DNA from: Pseudacidovorax sp. RU35E
Lineage (GTDB): Bacteria > Pseudomonadota > Gammaproteobacteria > Burkholderiales > Burkholderiaceae_C
Direction of reading: 5' to 3'
Assembly (NCBI RefSeq): GCF_900156165.1
Contig: NZ_FTMY01000004.1
Span: 62,001 to 126,000, forward strand
DNA: 64,000 nt
Shown: positions 18,034 to 27,347 of the stretch, one piece after another
How positions within the stretch are numbered: the stretch's first letter is position 1
Layout: each line of letters starts with the position of its first letter
The notes under the pieces: model-generated
Databases searched by the model: none
What the model was told of the DNA's origin: nothing
The model's input: only the letters and a program-made list of their open reading frames with translations
Program-made: the position numbers and the translations under genes

Positions 18034-18525
18034 TCAGTTCTCCGAGGCGGCACCGCCGCGGTCGGCCTTGCCCAGGCGGGTCCAGAGCGTGCCGAACACG
18101 CGCAGGCAGGCGCGCACGTCCTCGGCGGGGATGTCCTGGAACAGCTCGGTGCGCAGGGCATTGAGCGCTTCCTCGATGCGGGCCTGGATCGCGGCGCCGG
18201 ACTCGGTCAGGTGCAGCGTGCGGGCGCGGCGGTCGGTCGGGTCCTCGCGCCGCTCCACCAGCCCGGCGCCCACCAGCTGGTCGAGGGTGCGAATCAGTGT
18301 CGGCCCCTCGATGCCGAGCAGGTCGGCGATGACGCCCTGGCGGGTGCCGTCGCCCTGCCGGCCGATGGTCAGCAGTGCCCAGCCGGCCGCCTGCGAGATG
18401 CCGAGGTGCGCCACCGCCCGGTCGGCCGCGGCGCGGTAGGCGCGCTGCAGCAGGTTGAGCGTGAAGGTGAGGGTGCGCAGCTCGGCGGGATCGGCGGCGG
18501 AGGCGGAGAAGGCGTCATCGGACAT
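18034..18525 (-). CDS. MarR-family transcriptional regulator
   Basis: 163 residues. Winged helix: LGISQAAGWALLTIGRQGDGT, then IADLLGIEGPTLIRTLDQLVGAGLVERREDPTDRRARTLHLTESG with the DRR wing motif. It is the first gene of the FUSC efflux operon and most likely represses it until a phenolic ligand binds. Start at 18525 (MSDDAFSAS); an in-frame TTG at 18534 is an alternative, since the GGAGG lies only 2 bases from this ATG. A 20-bp near-perfect palindrome lies 10 bases upstream. Confidence 0.92.
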   Translation of the reverse strand: MSDDAFSASAADPAELRTLTFTLNLLQRAYRAAADRAVAHLGISQAAGWALLTIGRQGDGTRQGVIADLLGIEGPTLIRTLDQLVGAGLVERREDPTDRRARTLHLTESGAAIQARIEEALNALRTELFQDIPAEDVRACLRVFGTLWTRLGKADRGGAASEN

Positions 18526-18535
18526 GCCCTCCAAT

Positions 18536-18555
18536 ATAGTTAGCTAGCTATCTAT
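18536..18555. promoter_or_regulatory. Probable MarR operator (20-bp palindrome)
   Basis: atag-t-tagctagcta-t-ctat: a perfect 10-base core (tagctagcta) plus matching 4-base outer arms, broken only by one T/T pair. It lies 10 bases upstream of the marR start, overlapping the expected promoter or leader, as autorepressor sites of this family do. Confidence 0.65.
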
Positions 18556-18567
18556 TTGCTGAGAGAT

Positions 18568-18581
18568 AAGGGTTAACCCTT
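18568..18581. promoter_or_regulatory. Perfect 14-bp palindrome (possible second operator)
   Basis: aagggttaaccctt is fully self-complementary and lies 12 bases upstream of the MarR palindrome. It may be a second operator or part of the promoter. Confidence 0.35.
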
Positions 18582-18665
18582 GTCGACGAGGCGGTCTTCA
18601 CAGAGGGCTGGGCTGGCTTCGCGCAGGTCCATGCGCCGGCCAGGGCGCAACGCCAACGATCGAAT

Positions 18666-18780
18666 GGCCGCGGAGCAGGCCACGCCAGGACACCCGAGGA
18701 ACTGGCTTCGCCAGGCCTCCGGGTGCGCCCCCTCCAAGCCGAAGGCGCAAGAGAGGGGGAGCCGCGAAGCGGCATGGGGG
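18666..18780 (+). repeat. Dispersed structured repeat, copy 1
   Basis: About 115 bases that match 55869-55987. It folds as three units: an outer caccc/gggtg stem around ctggc-ttc-gccag (18702-18714); a C-rich/G-rich arm (ccccctcc ... gaggggg); and gccgc-gaa-gcggc (18761-18773). It ends 11 bases past the stop codon of the minus-strand permease gene, so it would be the 3' end of that operon's transcript. Confidence 0.8.
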
Positions 18781-18791
18781 TGGCCATCACT

Positions 18792-19666
18792 TCACCGCTG
18801 CTGGCCCCACTTGCGCACCGTCAGCCGCTCAAGCGTCGCGAAGCCCAGCCCTTCCACCAGCAGCCCGATGATGACCACCAGCGCCAGACCGGCGAACACG
18901 CGGTCGGTGTAGAGCTCGTTGCGGTTCTGGAAGATGTACCAGCCCAGACCACCCTTGCCCGAGCTGGCGCCGAACACCAGCTCGGCCGCGATCAGCGTGC
19001 GCCAGGCGAAGGCCCAGCCGATCTTGAGGCCCGACAGGATGGCCGGCAGCGCCGCCGGCACCAGGATCTGCAGCACATAGCGCAGCCCGCCCAGTCCGTA
19101 GTTGCGGCCCGCCATGCGCAGCGTCTCGGGCACGGCCTGGAAGCCGGCATAGGTGTTGAGCGCCAGCGGCCACAGCACCGAATGCACCAGCACGAAGATC
19201 AGGCTGCCCTGGCCCAGGCCGAACCACAGCAGCGCCAGTGGCAGCAGGGCGATGGCCGGCAGCGGGTTGAACATCGAGGTCAGCGTGCCCAGCAGGTCGC
19301 GGCCCAATTGGGTGGAGACCGCCAGCGAGGTCAGCAGGAAGGCCAGGCCCACGCCCAGCGCATAGCCCTGCACCAGCACGCCCAGCGAGATGGCGGTCTT
19401 GGCGATCAGCTCGCCGCTGGCCAGCCCCTCGAAGAGCGCGCGGGCGGTGGCGCTTGCCGTGGGCAGCAGCAGGTCGTTGTCCTGCCAGCGTGCCAGCAGC
19501 TCCCACAGCAGGGCCAGCGCCAACAGGATCAGGCCCTTGCGCAGCCAGGCCTGACGCCACAGCCGCGTGGTCCACGGCAGGGGCCGCTCGACGGCGCTGG
19601 CGGTGAAGGGTTCGAGTGCGAGTTCGTACTCGGGCCGCACGGGCGGCAGCGGGGGGAGGAGGGCAC

Positions 19667-19670
<4 letters not shown>
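18792..19670 (-). CDS. ssuC: ABC transporter permease, SsuC/TauC type
   Basis: 292 residues with about six transmembrane helices. The N-terminal ~35 residues are a cytosolic extension. The inner-membrane coupling motif is in the GRNYGLGGLRYVLQILVPAALPAILSGLKIGWAFAWR stretch (EAA-type loop, ~185-215). The family imports aliphatic sulfonates or taurine. ATG at 19670 overlaps the stop of the ATPase gene (ATGA). Last gene of the tauD-SBP-SBP-ssuB-ssuC group; the structured repeat follows. Confidence 0.9.
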
Positions 19671-20563
<893 letters not shown>

Positions 20564-20616
20564 GGCTTGGGGAATGTCGTGGGAGCGATGGGGAAATGCA
20601 GCGATGCGGCGCGGGC

Positions 20617-21633
20617 TCAGCTGCCCGGCCGGCTCCAGGCTTCCTCGAAGAAGAAGTCCTTCCACGAGGCCGCCTGGTTGCGCAGAACGCCGAGCTTGAA
20701 CAGCTCGTCGGCATAGACCTGGCTGCGCTGGGGCGAGACGGTGAAGTCGTTCTCCGGGTCCTGCACGATGCGGCGCACCAGGGCCGGGTCGAGCCGCGAG
20801 TTCTGCACGCGGATGAAGATGTCGGCCGCGGCGGCCTTGTCGGCCTTGATGAACTGCTCGGCCTCCACCAGTGCGTTGTAGAAGGCCTTGTAGACCAGGC
20901 GGTTCTCGTCGCGGTACTTCTGCGTGGTGTAGAGCACGTTGAAGGTGGCCGGCCCGCCCAGGATGTCGTAGCTGCTGATCACCTTGTGCACCGCCGGGTT
21001 GGCGGCCAGGGCCTGGTAGTAGAAGGGCGCGCTGGAGAAATGGGTGTTGATCTCCGAGCCGCCCTTGATGAGCGCGGCCGTCGCATCCGGGTGCGGCAGG
21101 CTCACGGAAATGTCGTCCAGCCGCTTGAAGTTCTCGCGGCCGAAGAGGCGCGCCGCCTCGATCTGCAGCACGCGCGACTGGAAACCCACGCCGGCCGCCG
21201 GCACGGCGATGCGGTCCCTGGCGCCCAGGTCCTTCAGCGTGCGCACCTGCGGGTTGTTGCTCAGCAGGTAGTTGGGCAGCGCGCCGAGGGCGGCCACCGC
21301 CTTCACGTTCTGGCGGCCACGGGTGCGGTCCCACATCGTGAGCATGGGCGGCACGCCGGCCGAGACGATGTCCAGCGAGCCGGCCAGTAGCGCCTCGTTC
21401 ATGGCCGTGGCGCCGGAGATCGACGACCACTCCACCTCGACCACCGGCACGCCCAGCGCCTTGGCCTGTTTCTCGATCAGCTTGCGGTCGCGCACCACGT
21501 CCAGCAGCAGGTAGCCGATGCCGAACTGCTGGGCGATGCGGATGCGGCCCTCCGCGCGGGCCGCCACAGTGCCTAGGCCCAGCGCGGCGGCGGCACCCGC
21601 CTTGAGGATGTCGCGTCGATGGAGCAGGGTCAT
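20617..21633 (-). CDS. ABC transporter substrate-binding protein (second of a tandem pair)
   Basis: 338 residues. N-terminal HRRDILKAGAAAALGLG is Tat-like, and the signal ends near AARAEG. The mature domain opens RIRIAQQFGIGYLLLDVVRD and includes DRTRGRQNVKAVAALG and SLPHPDATAALIKGG. These blocks are also in the neighbouring gene product, so the two arose by tandem duplication. Start at 21633, one base after the upstream stop (TGACATG). Likely binds an organosulfur compound, given the tauD gene and SsuBC transporter. Confidence 0.87.
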   Translation of the reverse strand: MTLLHRRDILKAGAAAALGLGTVAARAEGRIRIAQQFGIGYLLLDVVRDRKLIEKQAKALGVPVVEVEWSSISGATAMNEALLAGSLDIVSAGVPPMLTMWDRTRGRQNVKAVAALGALPNYLLSNNPQVRTLKDLGARDRIAVPAAGVGFQSRVLQIEAARLFGRENFKRLDDISVSLPHPDATAALIKGGSEINTHFSSAPFYYQALAANPAVHKVISSYDILGGPATFNVLYTTQKYRDENRLVYKAFYNALVEAEQFIKADKAAAADIFIRVQNSRLDPALVRRIVQDPENDFTVSPQRSQVYADELFKLGVLRNQAASWKDFFFEEAWSRPGS

Positions 21634-21634
21634 G

Positions 21635-22645
21635 TCAGTTGGATTGCGCATTCAGCACGTCGTCGAAGAAGTAGTCCTTCACCGACTGCGGCTGGTTCTT
21701 GATGGCGCCCACGCGGTGCATGAACTGGCCCAGGGCCAGCGTGTTCTGCGGCTCGGTCTTGAACTGCACCTCGGGGTTCTTGATGATCTTCAGCAGCAGC
21801 GCGCGGTCGGTCTTGGCGCCGCTCACCTTCAGGTAGATGTCGGCCGCCTGCTCGGGCTGGCGGCGGATGAACTGGGCCGCTTCGTCCAGCGCGTCGACGA
21901 AAGCCTTGTAGGTCTTGGGGTTCTCGGCGCGGAATTTTTCGGTGGCGTAGAGCACCGTTGCCGACGACGGGCCGCCCAGCACGTCATATGAATTGAGCAC
22001 GATGCGGGCATTGGGATTGCCGGCCAGTTCCTGCTCCTGGAAGGGCGGGTTGCCGAAGTGGCCCGTGATCTCGGTGCCGCCCTTGATGATGGCGGCCGCC
22101 GCATCCGGGTGCGGCAGCGCGATGCTGATCTTGTCGAGCCGCGCGAAGTCCTTGTCGCCCCACAGCTTGGCCGAGGCCAGCTGCAGCACGCGCGACTGCA
22201 CCGACACGCCGACGGCCGGCAGCGCGATGCGGTCCTTGTCGGTGAAGTCGGCGATGGACTTCACGTTCGGGTTGTTGGTGACCAGGTAGTAGGGAAAGTT
22301 GCCCAGCGAGGCCACGCCCTTGACGTTCTGGCGGCCCTTGGTGCGGTCCCACAGCGTGAAGAGCGGGCCGACGCCGGCCCCCGCGATGTCGATGCTGCCC
22401 GACAGCAGCGCGTCGTTGACGGCCGAGCCGCCCGACAGCTGCAGGAACTCGACCTTGGCGTCGATGCCGGCGGCCTTGGCGTGCTTTTCGATGAGCTTCT
22501 GCTCCTGTGCCACGTTCAGCAGCAGGTAGACGATGCCGAACTGCTGGGCGATGCGGATCTGGCCTTCGGCATGGGCGGCCAGCGAGGCGGTGGCCAGGCC
22601 GGCGGCGGTGAGCAGGGCTGCCAGGCGGCGGGTGACGGGTTTCAT
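21635..22645 (-). CDS. ABC transporter substrate-binding protein (first of a tandem pair)
   Basis: 336 residues; Sec signal MKPVTRRLAALLTAAGLATASLA with cleavage near AHAEG. The mature part (QIRIAQQFGIVYLLLNVAQE ... DRTKGRQNVKGVASLGNFPYYL ... ALPHPDAAAAIIKGGTEITGH) closely parallels its downstream neighbour. The start at 22645 has GAGAGGAAG 4 bases upstream. The two receptors probably feed one SsuBC transporter with different ligands. Confidence 0.88.
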   Translation of the reverse strand: MKPVTRRLAALLTAAGLATASLAAHAEGQIRIAQQFGIVYLLLNVAQEQKLIEKHAKAAGIDAKVEFLQLSGGSAVNDALLSGSIDIAGAGVGPLFTLWDRTKGRQNVKGVASLGNFPYYLVTNNPNVKSIADFTDKDRIALPAVGVSVQSRVLQLASAKLWGDKDFARLDKISIALPHPDAAAAIIKGGTEITGHFGNPPFQEQELAGNPNARIVLNSYDVLGGPSSATVLYATEKFRAENPKTYKAFVDALDEAAQFIRRQPEQAADIYLKVSGAKTDRALLLKIIKNPEVQFKTEPQNTLALGQFMHRVGAIKNQPQSVKDYFFDDVLNAQSN

Positions 22646-22713
22646 GGGCTTCCTCTCCAGGATGTGGCGGGCGCGGGACTTTTGCGGAAGCCCGACCGGG
22701 GGTCGTCCTCCTG

Positions 22714-22749
22714 TCCCTGTCGCCCAAGGGAGGCGGCCGCTGGGCCGCC
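22714..22749 (-). terminator. Tandem hairpins after tauD
   Basis: Two stems in a row: tccct/aggga (22714-22731) and ggcggcc-gctg-ggccgcc (22732-22749, 7 perfect pairs). They lie 8 bases past the tauD stop on the minus strand. No T-run follows, so this may be an attenuating or mRNA-protecting element rather than a full terminator. Confidence 0.4.
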
Positions 22750-22757
22750 GGGGGTGA

Positions 22758-23651
22758 TCAGAAGGGCCGGTCGCCCTCGATGGTGGTGCGGTAGAGCTTG
22801 CGCGGCAGGTGGTCGGGCGTGCCGGCCGCCAGGTGCGTGACCGAGCGGTTGTCCCAGAACACCATGTCGTGCGGCTGCCATTGATGGCGGTACTGCAGCG
22901 CGGGCTGCGTGCTGTGGGCGAACAGCTCTGCCAGCAGGGCCTGGCTCTCGTCCTCGGGCAGGCCGACGAGACGGGTCGTGAAGTGCTCGCTGACGAAGAG
23001 CGCCTTGCGGCCCGTCTCGGGATGGGTGCGTACCACCGGGTGCACCACCGGCTTGACCTCTTCGATCTGGGCGGCGGTGAGGGCCGGGCGCCAGGGGCTG
23101 CGGGCACGCAGCTCCTCGTACTTGGCCAGGTAGCTGTGCTCGGCCTTCAACGTGGACACGCGGTCCTTCAGTGCCTCGGGCAGCGTCTCCCAGGCGGCAT
23201 GCTGATCGGCGAAGAGTGTGTCGCCGCCCTCGGCGGGCAGCACCTGCGCATGCAGCAGCGAACCCAGGCTGGGCTTTTCCTTGTACGACAGGTCCGAGTG
23301 CCAGTAATGGCCCGCGTCGCCCAGGCCGATGGGCTCGCCCTTCTCCTTGATGTTGGAGACCACCAGCACCTCGGGATGGCCGGCGAGCTGGAACTTCTTC
23401 TGCACATGGATCTGCAGCGGCCCGAAGCGGCGGCTGAAGGCCACCTGCTGGGCCGGCGTGATGCGCTGGTCGCGGAAGACGAGCACCGGATGCGCCAGGT
23501 GGGCGCGATGCAGGCGCGCGAAGTCGTCGGCGAGCAGGGGCCGGCCAAGGTCGAGGCCCACCACCTCGGCGGCAAAGCTGCCGGGCAGCGGGCGGATGTC
23601 GAAGTCCTGCAGAAGGGAGTGCGCGTCGTCGAGGAGGGCGTGGGCGGTCAT
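22758..23651 (-). CDS. tauD: TauD/TfdA-family Fe(II)/2-oxoglutarate dioxygenase
   Basis: 297 residues. The metal-binding facial triad is visible: HxD in HYWHSDLSYKEKP (~116-128), with the distal His in the DNRSVTHLAAGTP block near the C terminus and the 2-oxoglutarate-binding Arg in RTTIEGDRPF. TauD-family enzymes hydroxylate taurine or other sulfonates, releasing sulfite. Located upstream of two binding proteins and SsuBC, so a sulfonate substrate is likely, though TfdA-like alternatives exist in the family. Confidence 0.9.
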   Translation of the reverse strand: MTAHALLDDAHSLLQDFDIRPLPGSFAAEVVGLDLGRPLLADDFARLHRAHLAHPVLVFRDQRITPAQQVAFSRRFGPLQIHVQKKFQLAGHPEVLVVSNIKEKGEPIGLGDAGHYWHSDLSYKEKPSLGSLLHAQVLPAEGGDTLFADQHAAWETLPEALKDRVSTLKAEHSYLAKYEELRARSPWRPALTAAQIEEVKPVVHPVVRTHPETGRKALFVSEHFTTRLVGLPEDESQALLAELFAHSTQPALQYRHQWQPHDMVFWDNRSVTHLAAGTPDHLPRKLYRTTIEGDRPF

Positions 23652-23957
23652 GGCAAGGCTGTCGTTGTCGGCGCCACCAGCGGGGTGGCCATGGACAGGA
23701 CTCTAGGGACGCGCCTTCAAAGCAGGAACGACAAAGTTCTTGCTTGCAAACAAGGCAATCATCTAAGGCGGAAAACGACTGTGCTCATGCGCAAAACGAG
23801 CAAGTGCAGCGGCTGCTGGCGCCGCATCGTGCAGGTGGGCGCCGTGGCGCGGCGGCCCTGCGGGACCGCATAAGCAGCTGCGGATTGCGCATTTCCCATG
23901 CGCGGCGCGGCACCCAAGAATCCGCTTCCCTTCCTTGCTGCGAGCGCCTGTTCCGCC
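23652..23957. promoter_or_regulatory. Divergent intergenic region between tauD and the SsuA-like gene
   Basis: 306 bases without a gene. At 23781-23797 lies GTGCTCATGCGCAAAAC, one base different from a site in front of the MetQ/MetN pair and close to one in front of the CysB-like gene. It probably holds the LysR-type activator site and both promoters. Further short inverted words (cttgcttgcaaacaag, 23739 on) were seen without a firm interpretation. Confidence 0.55.
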
Positions 23958-24924
23958 ATGACTTCCCTGCTTCCACTTTCCCGTCGTCGTCTGCTCCAGG
24001 TGGGCACCGCTGCTGCCGGCAGCGTGGCCCTCGCGGGCGCACCCGCCTTCGCCCAGCCCGCAGCGCGCGCTGCGCATCGGCAACCAGAAGGGCATCCTCA
24101 GCCTGCTCAAGGCCCGCGGCACGCTGGAGCAGCGGCTGGCGCCGCTGGGCGTCAAGGTGAGCTGGACCGAGTTCACGGCCGGCCCGGTTCAGCTGGAGGC
24201 GCTCAACGTCGGCTCCATCGACTTCGGCGATGTGGGCGAGGCCCCGCCCATCTTTGCCCAGGCCGCCGGTGCGCCGCTGGCCTATGTGGCGGCCACCGTG
24301 CCACGGCCCGCGTCCGAGGCCGTGCTGGTCTCCAAGGATTCGCCCATCCGCAGCGTGGCCGACCTCAAGGGCAAACGCGTGGCCTACAACAAGGGCAGCA
24401 ACGTCCATTACTTCCTCGTCAAGCTGCTCGAGAAGAACGGCCTGGCCTATGGCGACGTGCAATCGGTCTTCCTGCCGCCGGCCGATGCGCGCGCCGCCTT
24501 CGAGAAGGGCTCCATCGACGCCTGGGTGATCTGGGACCCCTTCCTCGCTTCCGCCGAGAAGACGCTGGGCGGCCGCATCCTGGCCGACGCCACGGGCGTG
24601 GTGGGCAACCGCGCCTACTACTTCTCGTCGCTGCCCTATGCCGAGAAGAACCGCGACGTGACCCAGGTGCTGATCGAGGAGATCTCCCGCATCGACGCCT
24701 GGGGCGCCGCCAACCGCGATGCCTTCTCGGGCGAGCTGGCGGCCATCTGGGGTCTGCCCAAGCCGGTGGTGGACACGACCTTCGGGCGGGTGCAGTTCGG
24801 CACCGGCCCCATCACGCGCGCCATCCTGGCCGAGCAGCAGCAGATCGCCGACACCTTCTACGCGCTCAAGCTCATCCCCAAGCCCATCAAGGTACTCGAG
24901 GCCGCGGCCTCGGGACTGGGGTGA
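23958..24924 (+). pseudogene. ssuA: SsuA-like sulfonate-binding protein, frameshifted
   Basis: A full-length aliphatic sulfonate-binding protein split by one extra base. From 23958 the frame reads MTSLLPLSRRRLLQVGTAAA ... PAFAQP (Tat-like signal, RRRLL). After the gcccagcccg at 24051-24060 the homologous sequence continues one frame over: QRALRIGNQKGILSLLKARG, GSIDFGDVGEAPPIFAQAAG, DLKGKRVAYNKGSNVHYFL, ending at 24924. The downstream part is intact and conserved, so the lesion is either recent or a sequencing error in the C-run. If real, no mature periplasmic receptor would be made. Confidence 0.85.
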
Positions 24925-25076
24925 ACGAAGGGGCGGCCCACTGGCGACTTCGTCCTACGCCGCCCCACGCATCGGCTGACAGGGCCGGACCTATCATCGG
25001 CACGCGTCAAGAGTCTCGGCATCTTTCGGGCCGCGCATCACCGGTGCTGCCCACGCAGCAGCGGAGAACGGTCTGG

Positions 25077-25355
25077 ATGCGGATGACCACCAAGGTCTAT
25101 ATCGGCGGGCTTGCGCCCGACGTCACGGGCGACGAGCTTGTCGCCCTCTTCGAACAGTTTGGCGAGGTCCTCATCGTCACCTTGCCCACCCATGCCCGCA
25201 CGGGCCAGCCGCTGGGCTACGGCCATGTGGACATGCGCGACGCGGCCGGCGCCGAGGCCGCCGTGGCGGGCCTCAACGGCACGGAATTCCGTGGCCGCCT
25301 GCTCAACGCCAACCTCCTGCCGGCATCGGGCCGGCGGCCGAGTCCGTTCCATTGA
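25077..25355 (+). CDS. Small RRM-domain RNA-binding protein
   Basis: 92 residues forming one RNA recognition motif: RNP2 VYIGGLAPDV (~7-16), RNP1-like LGYGHVDM (~45-52), and the C-terminal FRGRLLNANLLPA strand. Bacterial stand-alone RRM proteins of this size are thought to be RNA chaperones, often cold-related. Starts at ATG 25077 (GGAG 10 bases upstream) or at the in-frame ATG 25083. Ends 16 bases before the convergent MetQ-like gene. Confidence 0.88.
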   Translation: MRMTTKVYIGGLAPDVTGDELVALFEQFGEVLIVTLPTHARTGQPLGYGHVDMRDAAGAEAAVAGLNGTEFRGRLLNANLLPASGRRPSPFH

Positions 25356-25371
25356 AGCCCATCGTCGGCAG

Positions 25372-26187
25372 TCAGAACGCCGGGATCAGTGCTCCCTTGA
25401 AGGTGCTCTCGATGAACTGCCGCACCTCGGCCGACTGGTAGGCCGCGACCAGCTTCTTCGCCCAGGGCTTGTCCTTGTCCGCGCGGCGCACGGCGATCAG
25501 GTTGGCATAGGGGCCCTTCGGCGACTCCTTGATGACCGCGTCGCGCACGAAGGACAGGCCTGCCTTCTCGGCGTAGTCGTTGTTGATCGACGCGATGGTC
25601 AGGTCGTCCAGCGAGCGCGGCAACTGCGCGGCGTCCAGCGGCACCAGCTTGAGCTTCTTGGGGTTGGCCGTCACGTCCAGCGGTGTGGCGGTGTTGTTCT
25701 TCACGGCCTCGGGCTTGAGCGTGAGCAGGCCGGCCGACTGCAGCAGCAGCAGCGCGCGGTTGCCGTTGGAGGGGTCGTTCTGGATGCCCACCGAGGCGCC
25801 CTCGGGCAGCTCTTGCGCCGACTTGATCTTGCGCGAGTAGAAGCCCAGCGGCGCGGTGATCGTCAGGCCGACGGGCACGATGTCGTAGCCGCGTGACTTG
25901 ATCTGGTTGTCGAGGAAGGGCTGGTGCTGGAAGGCATTGGCGTCGAGGTCGCCGGCGGCCAATGCCGCGTTGGGCAGCTGGTAGTCGCTGAACACCACGA
26001 CCTGCACGTCGAGGCCGTCGCGGGCCGCGACCTTCTTGACCACCTCGAAGATCTTCTCGGCATTGCCGACCGAGATGCCGACCTTGATGGCTGCCTTGTC
26101 CTGGGCATGTGCGGCAGGCACGATTGCCCCGAGGGAGATGAGCGAGAGCGCGGCAATGGCGGTGCGGCGGCGAAGGGAGAAAGGCAT
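25372..26187 (-). CDS. MetQ/NlpA-family substrate-binding protein
   Basis: 271 residues; Sec signal (MPFSLRRRTAIAALSLISLGAIVPAAHAQ) with no lipobox Cys. Family marks: IKVGISVGNAEKIFEVVKK, VVVFSDYQLPNAALAAGDLDANAFQHQPFL, and ANPKKLKLVPLDAAQLPRSL. It is a lone receptor with no adjacent transporter, and could share the MetN-MetI-type transporter at 46.5 kb. MetQ relatives in sulfur clusters may bind other organosulfur compounds. No clear Shine-Dalgarno was seen at the chosen start. Confidence 0.88.
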   Translation of the reverse strand: MPFSLRRRTAIAALSLISLGAIVPAAHAQDKAAIKVGISVGNAEKIFEVVKKVAARDGLDVQVVVFSDYQLPNAALAAGDLDANAFQHQPFLDNQIKSRGYDIVPVGLTITAPLGFYSRKIKSAQELPEGASVGIQNDPSNGNRALLLLQSAGLLTLKPEAVKNNTATPLDVTANPKKLKLVPLDAAQLPRSLDDLTIASINNDYAEKAGLSFVRDAVIKESPKGPYANLIAVRRADKDKPWAKKLVAAYQSAEVRQFIESTFKGALIPAF

Positions 26188-26250
26188 GAAGCAGTGAGGA
26201 GCAGAGTGTGCGAACACGGGGTCGCCACTGTGCGTCGCATCGCGCCCGCC

Positions 26251-26268
26251 GCCAACGAATCAAAACGC
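26251..26268 (-). promoter_or_regulatory. Shared 18-base word upstream of the MetQ-like gene
   Basis: On the minus strand GCGTTTTGATTCGTTGGC, 63 bases before the start codon. Its TTCGTTGGC end also occurs at 31637-31645, and TCGTTGGC at 28682-28689 (minus). A possible regulator site. Confidence 0.3.
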
Positions 26269-26303
26269 ATGTCGATAGCCGCGGCGCGCATGGCGGCTGC
26301 CGG

Positions 26304-27272
26304 CTACTCCACGTCGATGCGCACCCCGCTGTCCACCAGGGCGCGCAGCTTGCGCGACTCCCCGTCCAGGAAGCTGGCGAACTGCTGCGGCGTGCCGGGG
26401 GACAGCTGCAGGCCCGTTTCGGCAATCGCGGCGCGCACGCCCGGATCGTCTAGCGCGCGCCGGATGTCGGTGTTGATCTTCAGCGTCAGTGCGTCCGGCA
26501 CGCCCGAAGGCAGCAGCATGCCGTACCAGGTGGCATAGAGCAGATCCACGCCCTGTTCGCGGAAGGTGGGCACGTCGGGCGCGGCCGGATGGCGCTGCGG
26601 TGCCGCGATGGCGATGGCCCGCAGCTGGCCTGCGCGGGCGAGCGGCATGGACGAGGTGCCGTCGAAGATGCCGTCCACCACGCCGGCGATGACGTCGCTC
26701 TTGGCCGGTGCCGCACCGCGGTAGGCCACGTGCGTGATGCGCGTGTTCAATGCCCTGGCGAACAGCTCCAACGCGATGTGGGGACTCGATGCATTGCCCG
26801 ACGACGCCAGGCGCAGCCGGTCCGGCCCCGAGCGCGCAAGCGCCACCACGTCGGCCAGCGACTTCATCGACGAGCGCGCCGAGACGAACAGGATCAGGCC
26901 GTTCGCGCCGATCTGCACCAGCGGCTTCAGCGCGTCCGCCGCGTAGGGCATGCTGCTGCGCAGGATCGGGTTCGACGTGTAGGCATAGGCGGTGAGCAGC
27001 AGCGTGTGCCCGTCCGCCGGCGCCTTGGCCACATATTGCGTGCCGATCAGCGTGCCGCCCCCGCCCCGGTTCTCGACCAGCACGGGCTGCCCCCAGATGA
27101 CGGAGAGCCGGTTGGCGATCACGCGGGCATGCACATCGGTCGGGCCGCCGGCGGCATAGGGCACGACGAGGGTGACGGGCCGGCTCGGAAAGGGCGTCTG
27201 CGCGTGCAGCAGTGCAGACGCAGGCAGGAGCGCGGCGCTGCCCAGGGTGCGCAACAGATCGCGTTTGTTCAT
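26304..27272 (-). CDS. Bug/TctC-family solute-binding protein
   Basis: 322 residues. MNKRDLLRTLGSAALLPASALLHAQ signal, then VTLVVPYAAGGPTDVHARVIA, LVENRGGGGTLIGTQYVA and THVAYRGAAPAKSDVIAG. Second orphan tripartite-tricarboxylate-type receptor in the window, again without TctAB. It lies between a MetQ-like and a flavin monooxygenase-like gene on the same strand (75-base gap to the latter), so it may bind an organosulfur carboxylate; this is inference. Confidence 0.9.
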   Translation of the reverse strand: MNKRDLLRTLGSAALLPASALLHAQTPFPSRPVTLVVPYAAGGPTDVHARVIANRLSVIWGQPVLVENRGGGGTLIGTQYVAKAPADGHTLLLTAYAYTSNPILRSSMPYAADALKPLVQIGANGLILFVSARSSMKSLADVVALARSGPDRLRLASSGNASSPHIALELFARALNTRITHVAYRGAAPAKSDVIAGVVDGIFDGTSSMPLARAGQLRAIAIAAPQRHPAAPDVPTFREQGVDLLYATWYGMLLPSGVPDALTLKINTDIRRALDDPGVRAAIAETGLQLSPGTPQQFASFLDGESRKLRALVDSGVRIDVE

Positions 27273-27347
27273 GGCGCGCCAGTGTGGGCGCGCGGCGCAG
27301 CGGCGGCGCGCCGCCCGCCGAAAAGCAGCTTTGCGCGATCCGCCGCC

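Noticed and set aside
24051-24062. Programmed ribosomal frameshifting in the SsuA-like gene
   Set aside because: No slippery heptamer, stimulatory hairpin or internal Shine-Dalgarno was seen, and the family is not known to need one.
23898-25355. A single 485-codon frame joining the SsuA-like signal peptide to the RRM protein
   Set aside because: The middle ~340 residues are non-homologous read-through after the frameshift; the two ends belong to separate genes.
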